Assembly: GCA_025449725.1 (NCBI GenBank)
Contig: JANWIU010000129.1
Span: 1-13,395 of the forward strand
Length of the DNA: 13,395 bases
Direction of reading: 5' to 3'
DNA from: Pseudobdellovibrio sp.
Lineage (GTDB): Bacteria > Bdellovibrionota > Bdellovibrionia > Bdellovibrionales > Bdellovibrionaceae
Positions 1 through 7,008 of the stretch are shown here, one piece after another. The position numbers and the translations under genes were made by a program. Below the pieces are notes generated by a model. It did not search any database, was not told the DNA's origin, and saw only the letters and a program-made list of their open reading frames with translations. Every line of letters begins with the position of its first letter. The stretch's first letter is position 1.

Positions 1-104
1 GCATAGAGCCCACCGGCCAGATTCCTTCTTTTTACCAAGAAATTATTGATAATAAAATAAATTTTCCGGCTTCAAAATTTAAAAAGCCGGTCAAAGCAGC
101 TTAG
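1..104 (+). CDS. C-terminal end of an unidentified protein (truncated by window edge)
   Basis: One frame, with codons starting at base 3, is open from the left edge to a TAG at 102-104; the other two plus frames hit stops early. It encodes about 33 residues beginning IEPTGQIPSFYQE and ending in the basic tail KFKKPVKAA. The stop lies 8 bases before the next start codon, so this is probably the last part of a gene co-transcribed with the secreted-protein pair downstream. Too little remains to identify a family. The open frame, the tight spacing and the Shine-Dalgarno sequence between the genes support it, but a short open stretch could be chance. Confidence 0.5.
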   Translation, partial: IEPTGQIPSFYQEIIDNKINFPASKFKKPVKAA

Positions 105-112
105 GGAGTATT

Positions 113-1444
113 ATGAAAATTAAATCATTTGTTACGGCGATTTTTGTTTCTATTACCGTATTCGCCATCGGCGTCGGTGATGAAATTGAGTTAAATCAAT
201 TTGTTAATGGTCGCTGTACTGCAAAGTTCAGAGCTCAGGATAATAATATCCGGTTGGTTTTACCAAGAGGAACCAAGGGCCGTGTCTTAGAAGTTAAAAG
301 ATTTTATTCCGGCAATTTAGGATTTTTACTTGAAGTGACTGACGGCCCGCAAGCGGGACAAGTCGTTTGGGTTTATTATAATCCTAACAGCCCGAGCTTA
401 CGACTTTTAACAGCACGAGGTCAGTTCACACGTAGCCCTGAAGAATCTTCTTCTGCGCAAACGACTCGTGACGTTTCGGCGCGACGTGATCCTTGTAGTG
501 AACCGCCTGCTCCGACACCGACGCCGGCTCCAACCCCAGCTCCGGATTCTGGTCCGGCACCTACTCCAGCGCCAACTCCGGATCCAACACCTGCACCAAC
601 TCCGGATCCAGTGCCAGGGCCGACTCCTGCACCTTTAAATCCACCGATCTCTCCGGGAATTTCTCCGACTCCTGGCCCTGCTCCAATGCCTGGCCCAGAG
701 CCACTTCCAGGTCCACAACCGGTTTCTCCGGGCCCTGTACCTGTTCCTGCTCCTCCGGTTCCTCCTGTTCCGGTAATTCCGGGGCCTGCTCCGACTCCTC
801 AACCGGATAATGGTGGAGCGCTCAATAGTGGCGGTTCAGTTGCAGCCTGGCCGGATAATCAATACACTCCGCAACAGGCAGTGAGTGATATCCTCAGCGG
901 AAATTTAATTTTTATTGGTCGTGGAATTCCGAACCCGATTCTTGATGACGGCGGTGCTGTTATGACCGATGGTGCTTCACAGTACTGCGTTTGGAAGAAC
1001 AGCCGCGCCTATGTTTACCATCAAGGTTGCCGCCCGAGTTCAAGTCAGCCGATTTCGGTTTTGAATATCGAAGTTTTCTCTCGTGCCGGAGGACAGGTTT
1101 CTTTTTATTTTGAACCTCCAACGACATCATATAATTTGAATATGTTTACGCAGAACAATCTTTCCGGCTGGAGAATCGGCACAATGGTTACTCCACCGAT
1201 TACGGAAGAGATGAATTTGCAACGCGCCTTTCAGTATTATAATCAAACATCTAATCCAGCGAGAAGTTGTACTTACCAGGTATTCACGTACGGTCCCTTC
1301 GCCGGACCGAACCCGCAGTTGATCTGTGCTCCAAGAGGCGCTGAACCGACAGCCTGGAGAGATCAAACGGCTATTTTTTGGCCGGCGCCTTTAAATAACC
1401 GTTTCCGCGAAGCCCACGATGCGGTGAGAATGGGAAGACGGTAA
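113..1444 (+). CDS. Secreted protein: SH3-like module, proline-rich stalk, four-cysteine C-terminal domain
   Basis: A 443-residue exported protein of unknown function. Residues 1-20 form a signal peptide (MKIKSF then a hydrophobic run). Residues ~24-100 look like a bacterial SH3-type beta module (IRLVLPRGTKGRVLEV, then VVWVYYN), often a wall- or peptide-binding fold. Residues ~129-231 are a low-complexity stalk of PTPAP/PDPTPA/PGP repeats. Residues ~250-443 form a compact domain with cysteines at 292, 306, 386 and 405, which suggests two disulfides and a periplasmic or extracellular location. Two more cysteines (35, 128) flank the SH3-like part. The C-terminal domain is repeated as a separate protein in the next gene, 5 bases downstream. 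The start is supported by GGGAG 4-5 bases upstream of the ATG. I infer an envelope-anchored or surface protein; no enzyme motif is visible. Confidence 0.85.
   Translation: MKIKSFVTAIFVSITVFAIGVGDEIELNQFVNGRCTAKFRAQDNNIRLVLPRGTKGRVLEVKRFYSGNLGFLLEVTDGPQAGQVVWVYYNPNSPSLRLLTARGQFTRSPEESSSAQTTRDVSARRDPCSEPPAPTPTPAPTPAPDSGPAPTPAPTPDPTPAPTPDPVPGPTPAPLNPPISPGISPTPGPAPMPGPEPLPGPQPVSPGPVPVPAPPVPPVPVIPGPAPTPQPDNGGALNSGGSVAAWPDNQYTPQQAVSDILSGNLIFIGRGIPNPILDDGGAVMTDGASQYCVWKNSRAYVYHQGCRPSSSQPISVLNIEVFSRAGGQVSFYFEPPTTSYNLNMFTQNNLSGWRIGTMVTPPITEEMNLQRAFQYYNQTSNPARSCTYQVFTYGPFAGPNPQLICAPRGAEPTAWRDQTAIFWPAPLNNRFREAHDAVRMGRR
503..805 (+). repeat. Proline-rich low-complexity stalk with short tandem repeats
   Basis: In-frame Pro/Thr/Ala/Gly repeat tract inside the preceding gene, about residues 131-231. 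The first half is PTPAP/TPDP-type and the second half is PGP/VPVP-type. At DNA level a 15-base segment (CCAACTCCGGATCCA) occurs at 572-586 and again at 596-610, a 24-base period equal to eight residues. This resembles extended polyproline spacers that hold a domain away from the membrane or wall. Such tracts can change length by slippage. Confidence 0.8.
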
Positions 1445-1449
1445 TTAAC

Positions 1450-2184
1450 ATGAAAAAAATCATTACATTTTTAATTTTTTCTTTGTCTGTTGTATCTGTA
1501 AATGCAGAAAATGCTGATAGCGCAAATGATGAAGCAAGTGTGGCTACAGAAGATATCGTTGTAGTCGGCCCTAGAGCACGGCATTCTGCAACAAGAGCAG
1601 AGCTGTACACTCCACAAGAAGCAATTTCTGATACTTTAAGCGAACCCCTCGTTTACGTTGGTCGCGGAATTCCGGATCCTATCCGCGGCGATAACGGTGT
1701 GATTATTACTGAAGGGGCTTCTCAGTACTGCGTTTTTAAAAACAGCAAAGTTTATGTTATACATCAGGGATGCCGCCCGACCGCCCAGCAAGCAGTATCT
1801 GTGCTGGTTATGGAAGTTTTTCGCCGAACCGGAAATAGCGTTCGCTTTTACGCTGAACCGAATGCAAACACTTATTCGCTATCTTCACTTGGAAGTAGTT
1901 TTTCCGGGACTTGGAATATTGGTTTGATGCGAAGTGCAGCGATTTCAGGTGAGCCGAATTTGCAAAGCTTCTTTGAATACTACAATACACAGAACCAAAG
2001 TACAAACTTAGGTAGTTGCACCTATGGCCGATCAAGTAGCGAATTACTTCGTGAAGAGGGGTTCCTTTGTGCAGGAATGCCGGAGCCAACTGCGTGGCGT
2101 GACGCTGCACGATCTATCTATCGTTCACCTGCTGATACGCGATTTAACGAATTTCATGATGCGATTCGATTTCACCGCAGATAA
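1450..2184 (+). CDS. Secreted four-cysteine domain protein, paralogue of the C-terminus of the upstream gene
   Basis: A 244-residue protein with an N-terminal signal peptide (MKKIITFLIF..., likely cleavage after NA at ~19). Residues ~52-244 align along their whole length with residues ~250-443 of the upstream protein, roughly 45% identical by eye. Shared blocks include YTPQ-A-SD-LS, GRGIP-PI, GASQYCV-KNS, HQGCRP, EPTAWRD and HDA-R---RR. All four cysteines (94, 108, 190, 207) are conserved. The SH3-like module and proline stalk are absent. Between signal peptide and domain lies EDIVVVGPR (residues 34-42), which resembles a TonB box. The gene starts 5 bases after the previous stop, so the two are surely co-transcribed; the Shine-Dalgarno sequence is weak (GGAAG ~10 bases upstream). 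Function is unknown. The pair probably arose by duplication. Confidence 0.85.
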   Translation: MKKIITFLIFSLSVVSVNAENADSANDEASVATEDIVVVGPRARHSATRAELYTPQEAISDTLSEPLVYVGRGIPDPIRGDNGVIITEGASQYCVFKNSKVYVIHQGCRPTAQQAVSVLVMEVFRRTGNSVRFYAEPNANTYSLSSLGSSFSGTWNIGLMRSAAISGEPNLQSFFEYYNTQNQSTNLGSCTYGRSSSELLREEGFLCAGMPEPTAWRDAARSIYRSPADTRFNEFHDAIRFHRR

Positions 2185-2187
2185 TAA

Positions 2188-2589
2188 TTAGTTCAAACAA
2201 GGCTTGATCGTGCGTTCAACACGCAGATCATCGCCATAATCACTGGTCAGCTGATACGAAGTTTCAACCGTATCGGCTGCAGTCATTTTACAGCTGTAAA
2301 CGCGAATGTTGTCATGGGCGCCGCCGCGGTAACCGGCGTTCATTGATCTTTCAAAGTTGCGGATTTGATTACACACATCTGCTGCAGGGCCGGTAAAGCA
2401 CATGCTTTTATTTCTCGGAGTTAAATCATTTTTTTCGTTGTAATCAAAAGCTGAATCATGAAATCCGGTTTGGATCATCGGTGACTTGTAGTTGGGCACC
2501 AAAATCGAAACGATAATCGTCGTCGGTTCTGCAGCTAAAAGCTGGGTTGAAAATGCAACGCCAAGAATTGTGTAAATTACTGATTTCAT
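2188..2589 (-). CDS. Small secreted four-cysteine protein of unknown function
   Basis: A 133-residue minus-strand protein. Residues 1-20 are a clear signal peptide (MKSVIYTILGVAFSTQLLAA). The mature part of ~113 residues carries cysteines at 64, 73, 100 and 131, an even number consistent with two disulfides in the periplasm or outside the cell. No recognisable family motif is present. A G-rich stretch (GGGGGTCCT before the ATG) may act as ribosome binding site. It converges on the preceding gene with only 3 bases between stop codons, so no terminator separates them and the transcripts probably overlap. The signal peptide and cysteine pattern make it a convincing gene; function is not inferable. 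Confidence 0.75.
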   Translation of the reverse strand: MKSVIYTILGVAFSTQLLAAEPTTIIVSILVPNYKSPMIQTGFHDSAFDYNEKNDLTPRNKSMCFTGPAADVCNQIRNFERSMNAGYRGGAHDNIRVYSCKMTAADTVETSYQLTSDYGDDLRVERTIKPCLN

Positions 2590-2749
2590 AGGACCCCCGG
2601 TTTTGATTTGCCGAATCTAATAGCATTTCCGCAGAAAATAAATAGAAATGGATCAGATCGAAAGTAATAGGGTGTACATAATGTCGACATAGCCATTTTT
2701 ACACGGTTCTGTACTTGCAAGGCGGGACCCCAATCTATAAGTTAGGGCC
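2590..2749. promoter_or_regulatory. Divergent intergenic region with candidate promoter for the kinase-like gene and eno
   Basis: 160 bases separate the small secreted protein (leftward) from the eno-containing unit (rightward). For the rightward unit, TTGCAA at 2715-2720 and TATAAG at 2736-2741 form a sigma-70-like pair with a short 15-base spacer. The -10 ends 8 bases before the GTG start, which would put the transcript start at or next to the start codon. An alternative -10 with a 17-base spacer is TAAGTT at 2738-2743. I see no clear promoter for the leftward gene. Confidence 0.4.
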
Positions 2750-3721
2750 GTGTATTTCAGCTGTAAAATAACCCATGGAATTTTAAGTTATTTAGAGTCC
2801 GAAAAAGTCGATTTGTCGGCTTATTTTTCGGAAGCGGATTTGCCATGGGAATTGTTGCGTGATTCTTCGCGCTGGATGCGCGCACCGGACATGGAAGCGT
2901 TTTTAGAGCGGCTTTCTTTGAAGGATGATCAGTTGATCAAAGCCGGCCACCGTACGCCGAAAAGCCGCTGTTGGGGAGTTTTAGATAGCGTTCTTCGTAT
3001 GATGCCGAAGCCTGAAGAAATATTCTTACAGCCTGAAAAATTTTTGAGTTACTTCATTTCTCCGGAACCACCGATTGAAAATCTGGAAAGATTGGCAAAC
3101 GGTCTCAGCTTCGACATTCCACTTCCGGCTGAACAGTATCCGTTGATAACAACTTATCTTAAGGCGGCGTTTGAATCGTTGCCGGTTTATGTCGGTAAGT
3201 CGCCGGCTCAGTGTGAGTGGACCGACATTCATTTTAAAATCGAATGGTCGGATCAACAACAAAGTGTTCTTGGCGACGGTGATGAAGACCGAACGATTTC
3301 TCCGCAGTTGATGCGCGAAGTGATTCGTCACAGCCGCGAACTCGAAGAAAAAAACAGAGAATTGCAAAGACGCAATGAAGAGTTAATCGACTTGGCCGCA
3401 AAAGGCGGTGCGACGCCTTCGCAGCCTCAGGTTAACGCCGAAGATTTTTCGCAATTTGAATTTATGAAACAGCCGGTTCATCATGTGGCCCAAAATTTAT
3501 CGCGATTACATGACTACATGGTGCGGGCTCATCAATTGGTTGTGTTGTTGACGGCGGGCCAAAAACAAACGCCGGGTATTCGCGAAGCGTTTCACCGCGT
3601 TGACTGGGAAATCGTAAAAGACCAGTATCCGAAAATTATTTTTGATAGCATCGAAACACTTAAAAAATTAAATAAACCTGAAAATCAGTCAAACCCTGAT
3701 CAAAGCCAGCAAAGTCAGTAG
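2750..3721 (+). CDS. Histidine-kinase-like protein lacking phosphoacceptor and ATPase domain
   Basis: A 323-residue soluble protein. Residues 1-~168 form an N-terminal domain reminiscent of sensory domains found before histidine kinases (ITHGILSYLESEKVDLS..., then WDLLRDSS-like WELLRDSSRWMRAPDMEAF). Residues ~186-217 are a charged coiled coil (RELEEKNRELQRRNEELIDL), typical of signalling linkers. Residues ~239-308 (QPVHHVAQNLSRLHDYM ... VDWEIVKDQYPKIIFDSI) recall the dimerisation helices of cyanobacterial-type histidine kinases around and after EINNPV. The position of the phosphoacceptor histidine aligns with Glu, and no ATP-binding domain follows. This family match is from memory, so I infer a kinase-derived scaffold or dimeric sensor rather than an active kinase. 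The start is GTG; AGGG lies only 2 bases before it, too close for a normal Shine-Dalgarno. The stop codon overlaps the AGGAGG of eno, indicating translational coupling. Confidence 0.75.
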   Translation: MYFSCKITHGILSYLESEKVDLSAYFSEADLPWELLRDSSRWMRAPDMEAFLERLSLKDDQLIKAGHRTPKSRCWGVLDSVLRMMPKPEEIFLQPEKFLSYFISPEPPIENLERLANGLSFDIPLPAEQYPLITTYLKAAFESLPVYVGKSPAQCEWTDIHFKIEWSDQQQSVLGDGDEDRTISPQLMREVIRHSRELEEKNRELQRRNEELIDLAAKGGATPSQPQVNAEDFSQFEFMKQPVHHVAQNLSRLHDYMVRAHQLVVLLTAGQKQTPGIREAFHRVDWEIVKDQYPKIIFDSIETLKKLNKPENQSNPDQSQQSQ

Positions 3722-3725
3722 GAGG
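3720..3725 (+). promoter_or_regulatory. Strong Shine-Dalgarno of eno overlapping the upstream stop codon
   Basis: AGGAGG lies 5 bases before the enolase ATG, and its first two bases belong to the TAG stop of the upstream gene. Ribosomes terminating on the kinase-like gene would be placed over the eno start, so production of the two proteins is probably linked. This is the best Shine-Dalgarno in the window. Confidence 0.8.
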
Positions 3726-3730
3726 ACCTT

Positions 3731-4999
3731 ATGTCAGAAATCATCAGTCTATTAGGCCGCGAAATTCTTGATAGCCGCGGGAACCCGACAATCGAAGTTG
3801 AAGTTAAAACAGCTGCCGGCAACATGGGACGTGCGGCCGTACCTTCAGGAGCAAGCACAGGTGCTCATGAAGCTTATGAACTGCGAGATGGCGATAAAAA
3901 TAGATATTTAGGTAAAGGCGTATTTAAAGCGGTTGATCACGTTCGCGAAAAAATTGCCCCTGAGGTTGTGGGACTAAATGTTTATGAACAAGTTTATATC
4001 GATAAGGTTCTTCGCGACATTGACGGAACAGAAAACAAATCCAATTTGGGCGCGAACGCAATTCTTGGTGTTTCATTGGCAGTAGCTCATGCAGCCGCTA
4101 AGGACGCAGGTTTGCCGTTGTACCGTTATGTGGGCGGATCTCAGGCTTGCCGCCTGCCGGTACCATTGATGAACGTTCTTAACGGCGGTGCTCACGCCAA
4201 CAATGGTTTAGACATTCAGGAATTCATGATTGTGCCGACCGTAAATAACTCGTTTGCGGAATCTCTGCGAGCCGGTTCTGAAATTTTTCATACCTTAAAG
4301 AAAATTTTAAATAAAAAAGGTCTATCAACTGCAGTCGGTGATGAGGGAGGTTTTGCTCCAACATTGAAGTCTAACGAAGAAGCGCTTGAGCTGCTCATGC
4401 AAGCCATCTTAGAAGCAGGTTATGAAGCCGGTCAAAACGTCTTCCTGGCATTGGATGTAGCGGCGACAGAATTATTTAAAGAAAATCAGTACACCTGGGA
4501 AAAAAATCTCATTTCGGGCACTGATTTAAAAAATATCTACGCAAAATGGTGTGAAAAATATCCGCTTGTCAGTATCGAAGACGGCTTCGCTGAAGATGAC
4601 TGGGATTCATGGGTGCAGGCAACTGCATCATTAGGCTCGCATGTTCAGTTGGTCGGAGACGATTTGTTTGTGACAAACCCGAAACGCCTTCGCCAAGGTC
4701 TTGAAAAGAAAGCGGCGAACGCCCTTTTGGTTAAAGTTAACCAGATCGGAACCTTAACCGAAACTTACGATGCCGTAAATCTGGCTCAGCGAAATAAAAT
4801 GCGTACAGTGATGTCTCACCGAAGCGGTGAAACCGAAGATGTAACAATTGCAGACTTAGCGGTGGCGCTTAATTGCCATCAGATCAAAACCGGAAGCCTT
4901 TGCCGCGGAGAAAGAACCGCAAAGTACAATCAACTGTTGAGAATCGAAGAAGATCTTGGCGGTATGGGTATCTACTGGGATAAAGCCGGATTTAGATAA
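3731..4999 (+). CDS. eno: Enolase (phosphopyruvate hydratase, EC 4.2.1.11)
   Basis: Converts 2-phosphoglycerate to phosphoenolpyruvate in glycolysis and the reverse in gluconeogenesis, in the cytoplasm with Mg2+. At 422 residues it is close to the usual ~430 and full length. The N-terminal signature REILDSRGNPTIEVEV and the substrate loop SGASTGAHEA are present, with His155 in GGAHANN. The proton-shuttling acid is Glu205 in GDEGG and the catalytic base is Lys335 in LLVKVNQIGTLTE. Metal ligands are Asp242 (ALDVAAT), Glu283 (SIEDG) and Asp310 (GDD). The phosphate-binding block MSHRSGETED (361-370) and the C-terminal KTGSLCRGERTAKYN are intact. It follows the kinase-like gene with coupled translation, and an OmpA-family gene begins 38 bases downstream. 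Confidence 0.98.
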   Translation: MSEIISLLGREILDSRGNPTIEVEVKTAAGNMGRAAVPSGASTGAHEAYELRDGDKNRYLGKGVFKAVDHVREKIAPEVVGLNVYEQVYIDKVLRDIDGTENKSNLGANAILGVSLAVAHAAAKDAGLPLYRYVGGSQACRLPVPLMNVLNGGAHANNGLDIQEFMIVPTVNNSFAESLRAGSEIFHTLKKILNKKGLSTAVGDEGGFAPTLKSNEEALELLMQAILEAGYEAGQNVFLALDVAATELFKENQYTWEKNLISGTDLKNIYAKWCEKYPLVSIEDGFAEDDWDSWVQATASLGSHVQLVGDDLFVTNPKRLRQGLEKKAANALLVKVNQIGTLTETYDAVNLAQRNKMRTVMSHRSGETEDVTIADLAVALNCHQIKTGSLCRGERTAKYNQLLRIEEDLGGMGIYWDKAGFR

Positions 5000-5002
5000 G
5001 TA

Positions 5003-5037
5003 TTGAATATTGAAGAGAATTAAAGCAATATTGGGCC
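5003..5037 (+). promoter_or_regulatory. Candidate promoter with overlapping inverted repeat before the OmpA-family gene
   Basis: TTGAAT at 5003-5008 and CAATAT at 5026-5031 are spaced 17 bases, and the -10 ends 6 bases before the ATG. A perfect 7-base inverted repeat overlaps both elements: AATATTG at 5006-5012 and CAATATT at 5026-5032. Its arms are repeated at a 20-base distance, about two helical turns, which fits a dimeric repressor operator. No T-tract follows, so it is not a good terminator for eno. The only G-rich sequence before the start (TGGG) is too close to act as a normal ribosome binding site. Confidence 0.4.
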
Positions 5038-6948
5038 ATGAATAAAATTATTGCTTTGGTTCTTTTGGCAGGATCTGTTGCGTCCGCAAATGTTGTCGGT
5101 AACGATTATCAAAATTTTAATCCGGACATTTCTGCAACTGACTTTACGACGGTACACTCTTCTGAAACATTGAAGCCCTGCATGTGCAATTTGGGTCTTT
5201 ACCTGGATTACTCGCAAAATACTTTAACTTATTCTGATATTTACTATGCAACCAACAATGACCTGACAGGAACAAGAGCGAACGACGCATTATTAGGTGC
5301 GCACCTTTACGCAACAATTGGACTTACTGAAAATTGGGACGCAGGGATTGCGCTTCCGTTTGTTGTGACTTCTCATAACGATGACCCCTACGGTGTCAGT
5401 TATTTTGACGAATATGGATTAACCGAAGTCCGTCCGATGACGAAGTACCGTTTTTACGGCGATGACAAGGGCGGTATGGCCGTTATCCTTTCGGCGAATT
5501 TTAATACTATTAAAGAAAATCCATTCGCAGGATCTAGCCCGGGCCCAACAATCAACGTTGAGTTGGCGGCAGACACAACAATCGGCGGCGACTGGAAGTT
5601 GGGCGGAAACATAGGTTACCGCATCAGAAATTCCGGCGATCAGTTAAGTGACGATCAAACCGGCTTGAAGGTTCCGTTTATTCCCTGTGGAAATTCTGTT
5701 ATCTACTCGGCGGCCGCGGCCACACGTATCGGCTTTTTAAAAAGCGACTTTGTTTTGGAACTTAACGGAAGCCAGCCTGCAGGTTCGGGCGCTGACAGCG
5801 TGAAAACGGCCCAACAGGCGTTAGAGCTTGGTTTAGGTTTACGCCATGATTGGTCCAAAACAACATTGCTACAAGGCGGGTTAGGAACAAAACTTGCGGA
5901 AGCGCAGGCCACTCCTGATGTTCGTGCTTATGCCGGGATTAATTTTATGTTCGGTCCTGTCTGTGATGTTGAACCCGAAACTTATCCGATTGCAGTTGTA
6001 AGAAATCATCCTGTGGGTGGATCTCCTGTGACGAAACTGAAAATGCCGGTTTCGGCCGTAGACCCTGAGGACTACGAAGCTTACCGCTGGAAGATCGGGT
6101 CTTCTCCTAAAACGGATTGTTATAAAGAAGACATGTACACCGATGAAATCGAAGGAAATATGCCGATCGTTAGCAATATTGAAAATATTCCTGATGGTGG
6201 AATCACATTATGTGCTGTCGCTAAAAATAACAGCGGCAAATGGCAGCCATTTACTTCGCCAACAATTATAAAATGGATAAAAGGCAAAGCGCCGATAGCT
6301 GTTGTTCAAAATCATCCAACAGGCGTGTCAGATGCAATTGATTTGAAAATGCCGGTAACTGCGGTCGATCCAAATGATTACGAAGCTTACCGCTGGAAGA
6401 TCGGTGCCACCCCTGACACAAACTGTACTTCTGAAATTGATTACAGCGCAGAAACTCCGGGTACAATGCCGATCATCAGCAATATCGGCCCAATACCTGA
6501 CGGTGGAATTACTTTATGTGCCGTTGCTAAAAGTAAAAAACAAATCTGGCAGCCTTTCAGCGCGCCAACGATTGTGAACTGGACAAAAAAACGCGGATAC
6601 GAACTGTTCCGTATCAATGCCAGCGTACTTTTTGATTTTGATAAAGATGAATTACAACAACGTTCATTTTACGAACTGGAAAAGGTCAACACATACGCCA
6701 GCAAGAAGCCTTGGGCGCGCATCGTAATTGAAGGTCACACAGACAGCATTGGTACTGACGCTTACAATGTGGATCTTTCTAAACGCCGTTCTGAGCGCGT
6801 GAAGAACTACATGATTAAAAAATACAAATGGGATGCTAAGAAACTGAAAACTCAGTTTATGGGTGAAAAGTTTCCGGTTGATACGAACAAAACCGATGAA
6901 GGCCGCGCCAATAACCGCCGTGTGGAATTCAAAGTTTTTAGAAGATAA
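5038..6948 (+). CDS. OmpA-family outer-membrane protein with beta-barrel, two tandem repeat domains and peptidoglycan-binding domain
   Basis: A 636-residue envelope protein. Residues 1-17 are a signal peptide (MNKIIALVLLAGSVASA). Residues ~45-306 alternate as amphipathic strands with Gly/aromatic patterning and end in AGINFMF, consistent with an outer-membrane beta-barrel. Residues 317-414 and 418-516 are two copies of a ~98-residue domain, about 65% identical to each other, each with two cysteines. Residues ~522-636 are an OmpA C-terminal domain: SVLFDFDKDEL, then GHTDSIGTDAYNVDLSKRR, where Asp574 and Arg583 or 584 correspond to the residues gripping diaminopimelate of peptidoglycan, and a final EGRANNRRVEF. 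I infer that it ties the outer membrane to the cell wall. It lies between eno and ftsB, whose close linkage is common in other proteobacteria. There is no proper Shine-Dalgarno; a promoter-like element ends just before the ATG. Confidence 0.9.
   Translation: MNKIIALVLLAGSVASANVVGNDYQNFNPDISATDFTTVHSSETLKPCMCNLGLYLDYSQNTLTYSDIYYATNNDLTGTRANDALLGAHLYATIGLTENWDAGIALPFVVTSHNDDPYGVSYFDEYGLTEVRPMTKYRFYGDDKGGMAVILSANFNTIKENPFAGSSPGPTINVELAADTTIGGDWKLGGNIGYRIRNSGDQLSDDQTGLKVPFIPCGNSVIYSAAAATRIGFLKSDFVLELNGSQPAGSGADSVKTAQQALELGLGLRHDWSKTTLLQGGLGTKLAEAQATPDVRAYAGINFMFGPVCDVEPETYPIAVVRNHPVGGSPVTKLKMPVSAVDPEDYEAYRWKIGSSPKTDCYKEDMYTDEIEGNMPIVSNIENIPDGGITLCAVAKNNSGKWQPFTSPTIIKWIKGKAPIAVVQNHPTGVSDAIDLKMPVTAVDPNDYEAYRWKIGATPDTNCTSEIDYSAETPGTMPIISNIGPIPDGGITLCAVAKSKKQIWQPFSAPTIVNWTKKRGYELFRINASVLFDFDKDELQQRSFYELEKVNTYASKKPWARIVIEGHTDSIGTDAYNVDLSKRRSERVKNYMIKKYKWDAKKLKTQFMGEKFPVDTNKTDEGRANNRRVEFKVFRR
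5986..6279 (+). repeat. First copy of the ~98-residue repeat domain in the OmpA-family protein
   Basis: Encodes residues 317-414, from PIAVVRNHP to IIKWIK. Landmarks are LKMPV-AVDP-DYEAYRWKIG, a cysteine at 361, MPI-SNI--IPDGGITLCAVAK with cysteine 392, and WQPF--PTI. I do not recognise the family. The mixed hydrophobic/polar pattern and one cysteine pair per copy suggest an Ig-like or similar beta-sandwich in the periplasm, which is inference. Confidence 0.85.
6289..6585 (+). repeat. Second copy of the ~98-residue repeat domain in the OmpA-family protein
   Basis: Encodes residues 418-516, from PIAVVQNHP to IVNWTK, aligning with the first copy with essentially no gaps at about 65 of 99 identical residues by eye count. 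Cysteines 463 and 494 match 361 and 392 of copy one. Only 3 residues separate the copies. The divergence shows the duplication is not recent. Confidence 0.85.
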
Positions 6949-6958
6949 GCACCTACTG

Positions 6959-6988
6959 GGCTGAAGAAGGGGTGACCCCTCTTCGCCG
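6959..6988 (+). terminator. Hairpin after the OmpA-family gene, possible terminator
   Basis: Starting 10 bases after the stop codon, GAAGAAGGGG (6963-6972) pairs with CCCCTCTTC (6976-6984) around a TGA loop, with one bulged A; outer GGC/GCC pairs can extend the stem. The following AAATTTATT is a poor T-tract, so termination may be weak or factor-assisted. It separates the eno/OmpA part from ftsB, which has its own promoter-like sequence. Confidence 0.5.
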
Positions 6989-7008
6989 GCAAATTTATTG
7001 TGAATTTC

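Noticed and set aside
1127..1366. Minus-strand open frame of 79 residues inside the first secreted protein gene
   Set aside because: It is fully antisense to a well-supported gene and has no signal peptide, Shine-Dalgarno or family motif.
3026..3367. Minus-strand open frame of 113 residues opposite the kinase-like gene
   Set aside because: The composition is a mirror of the plus-strand codons (Arg/Phe-rich) with no recognisable domain; treated as a shadow.
6374..6577. Alternative plus-strand frame inside the second repeat of the OmpA-family gene
   Set aside because: The repeat conservation is in the main frame; the alternative frame has no start signal.
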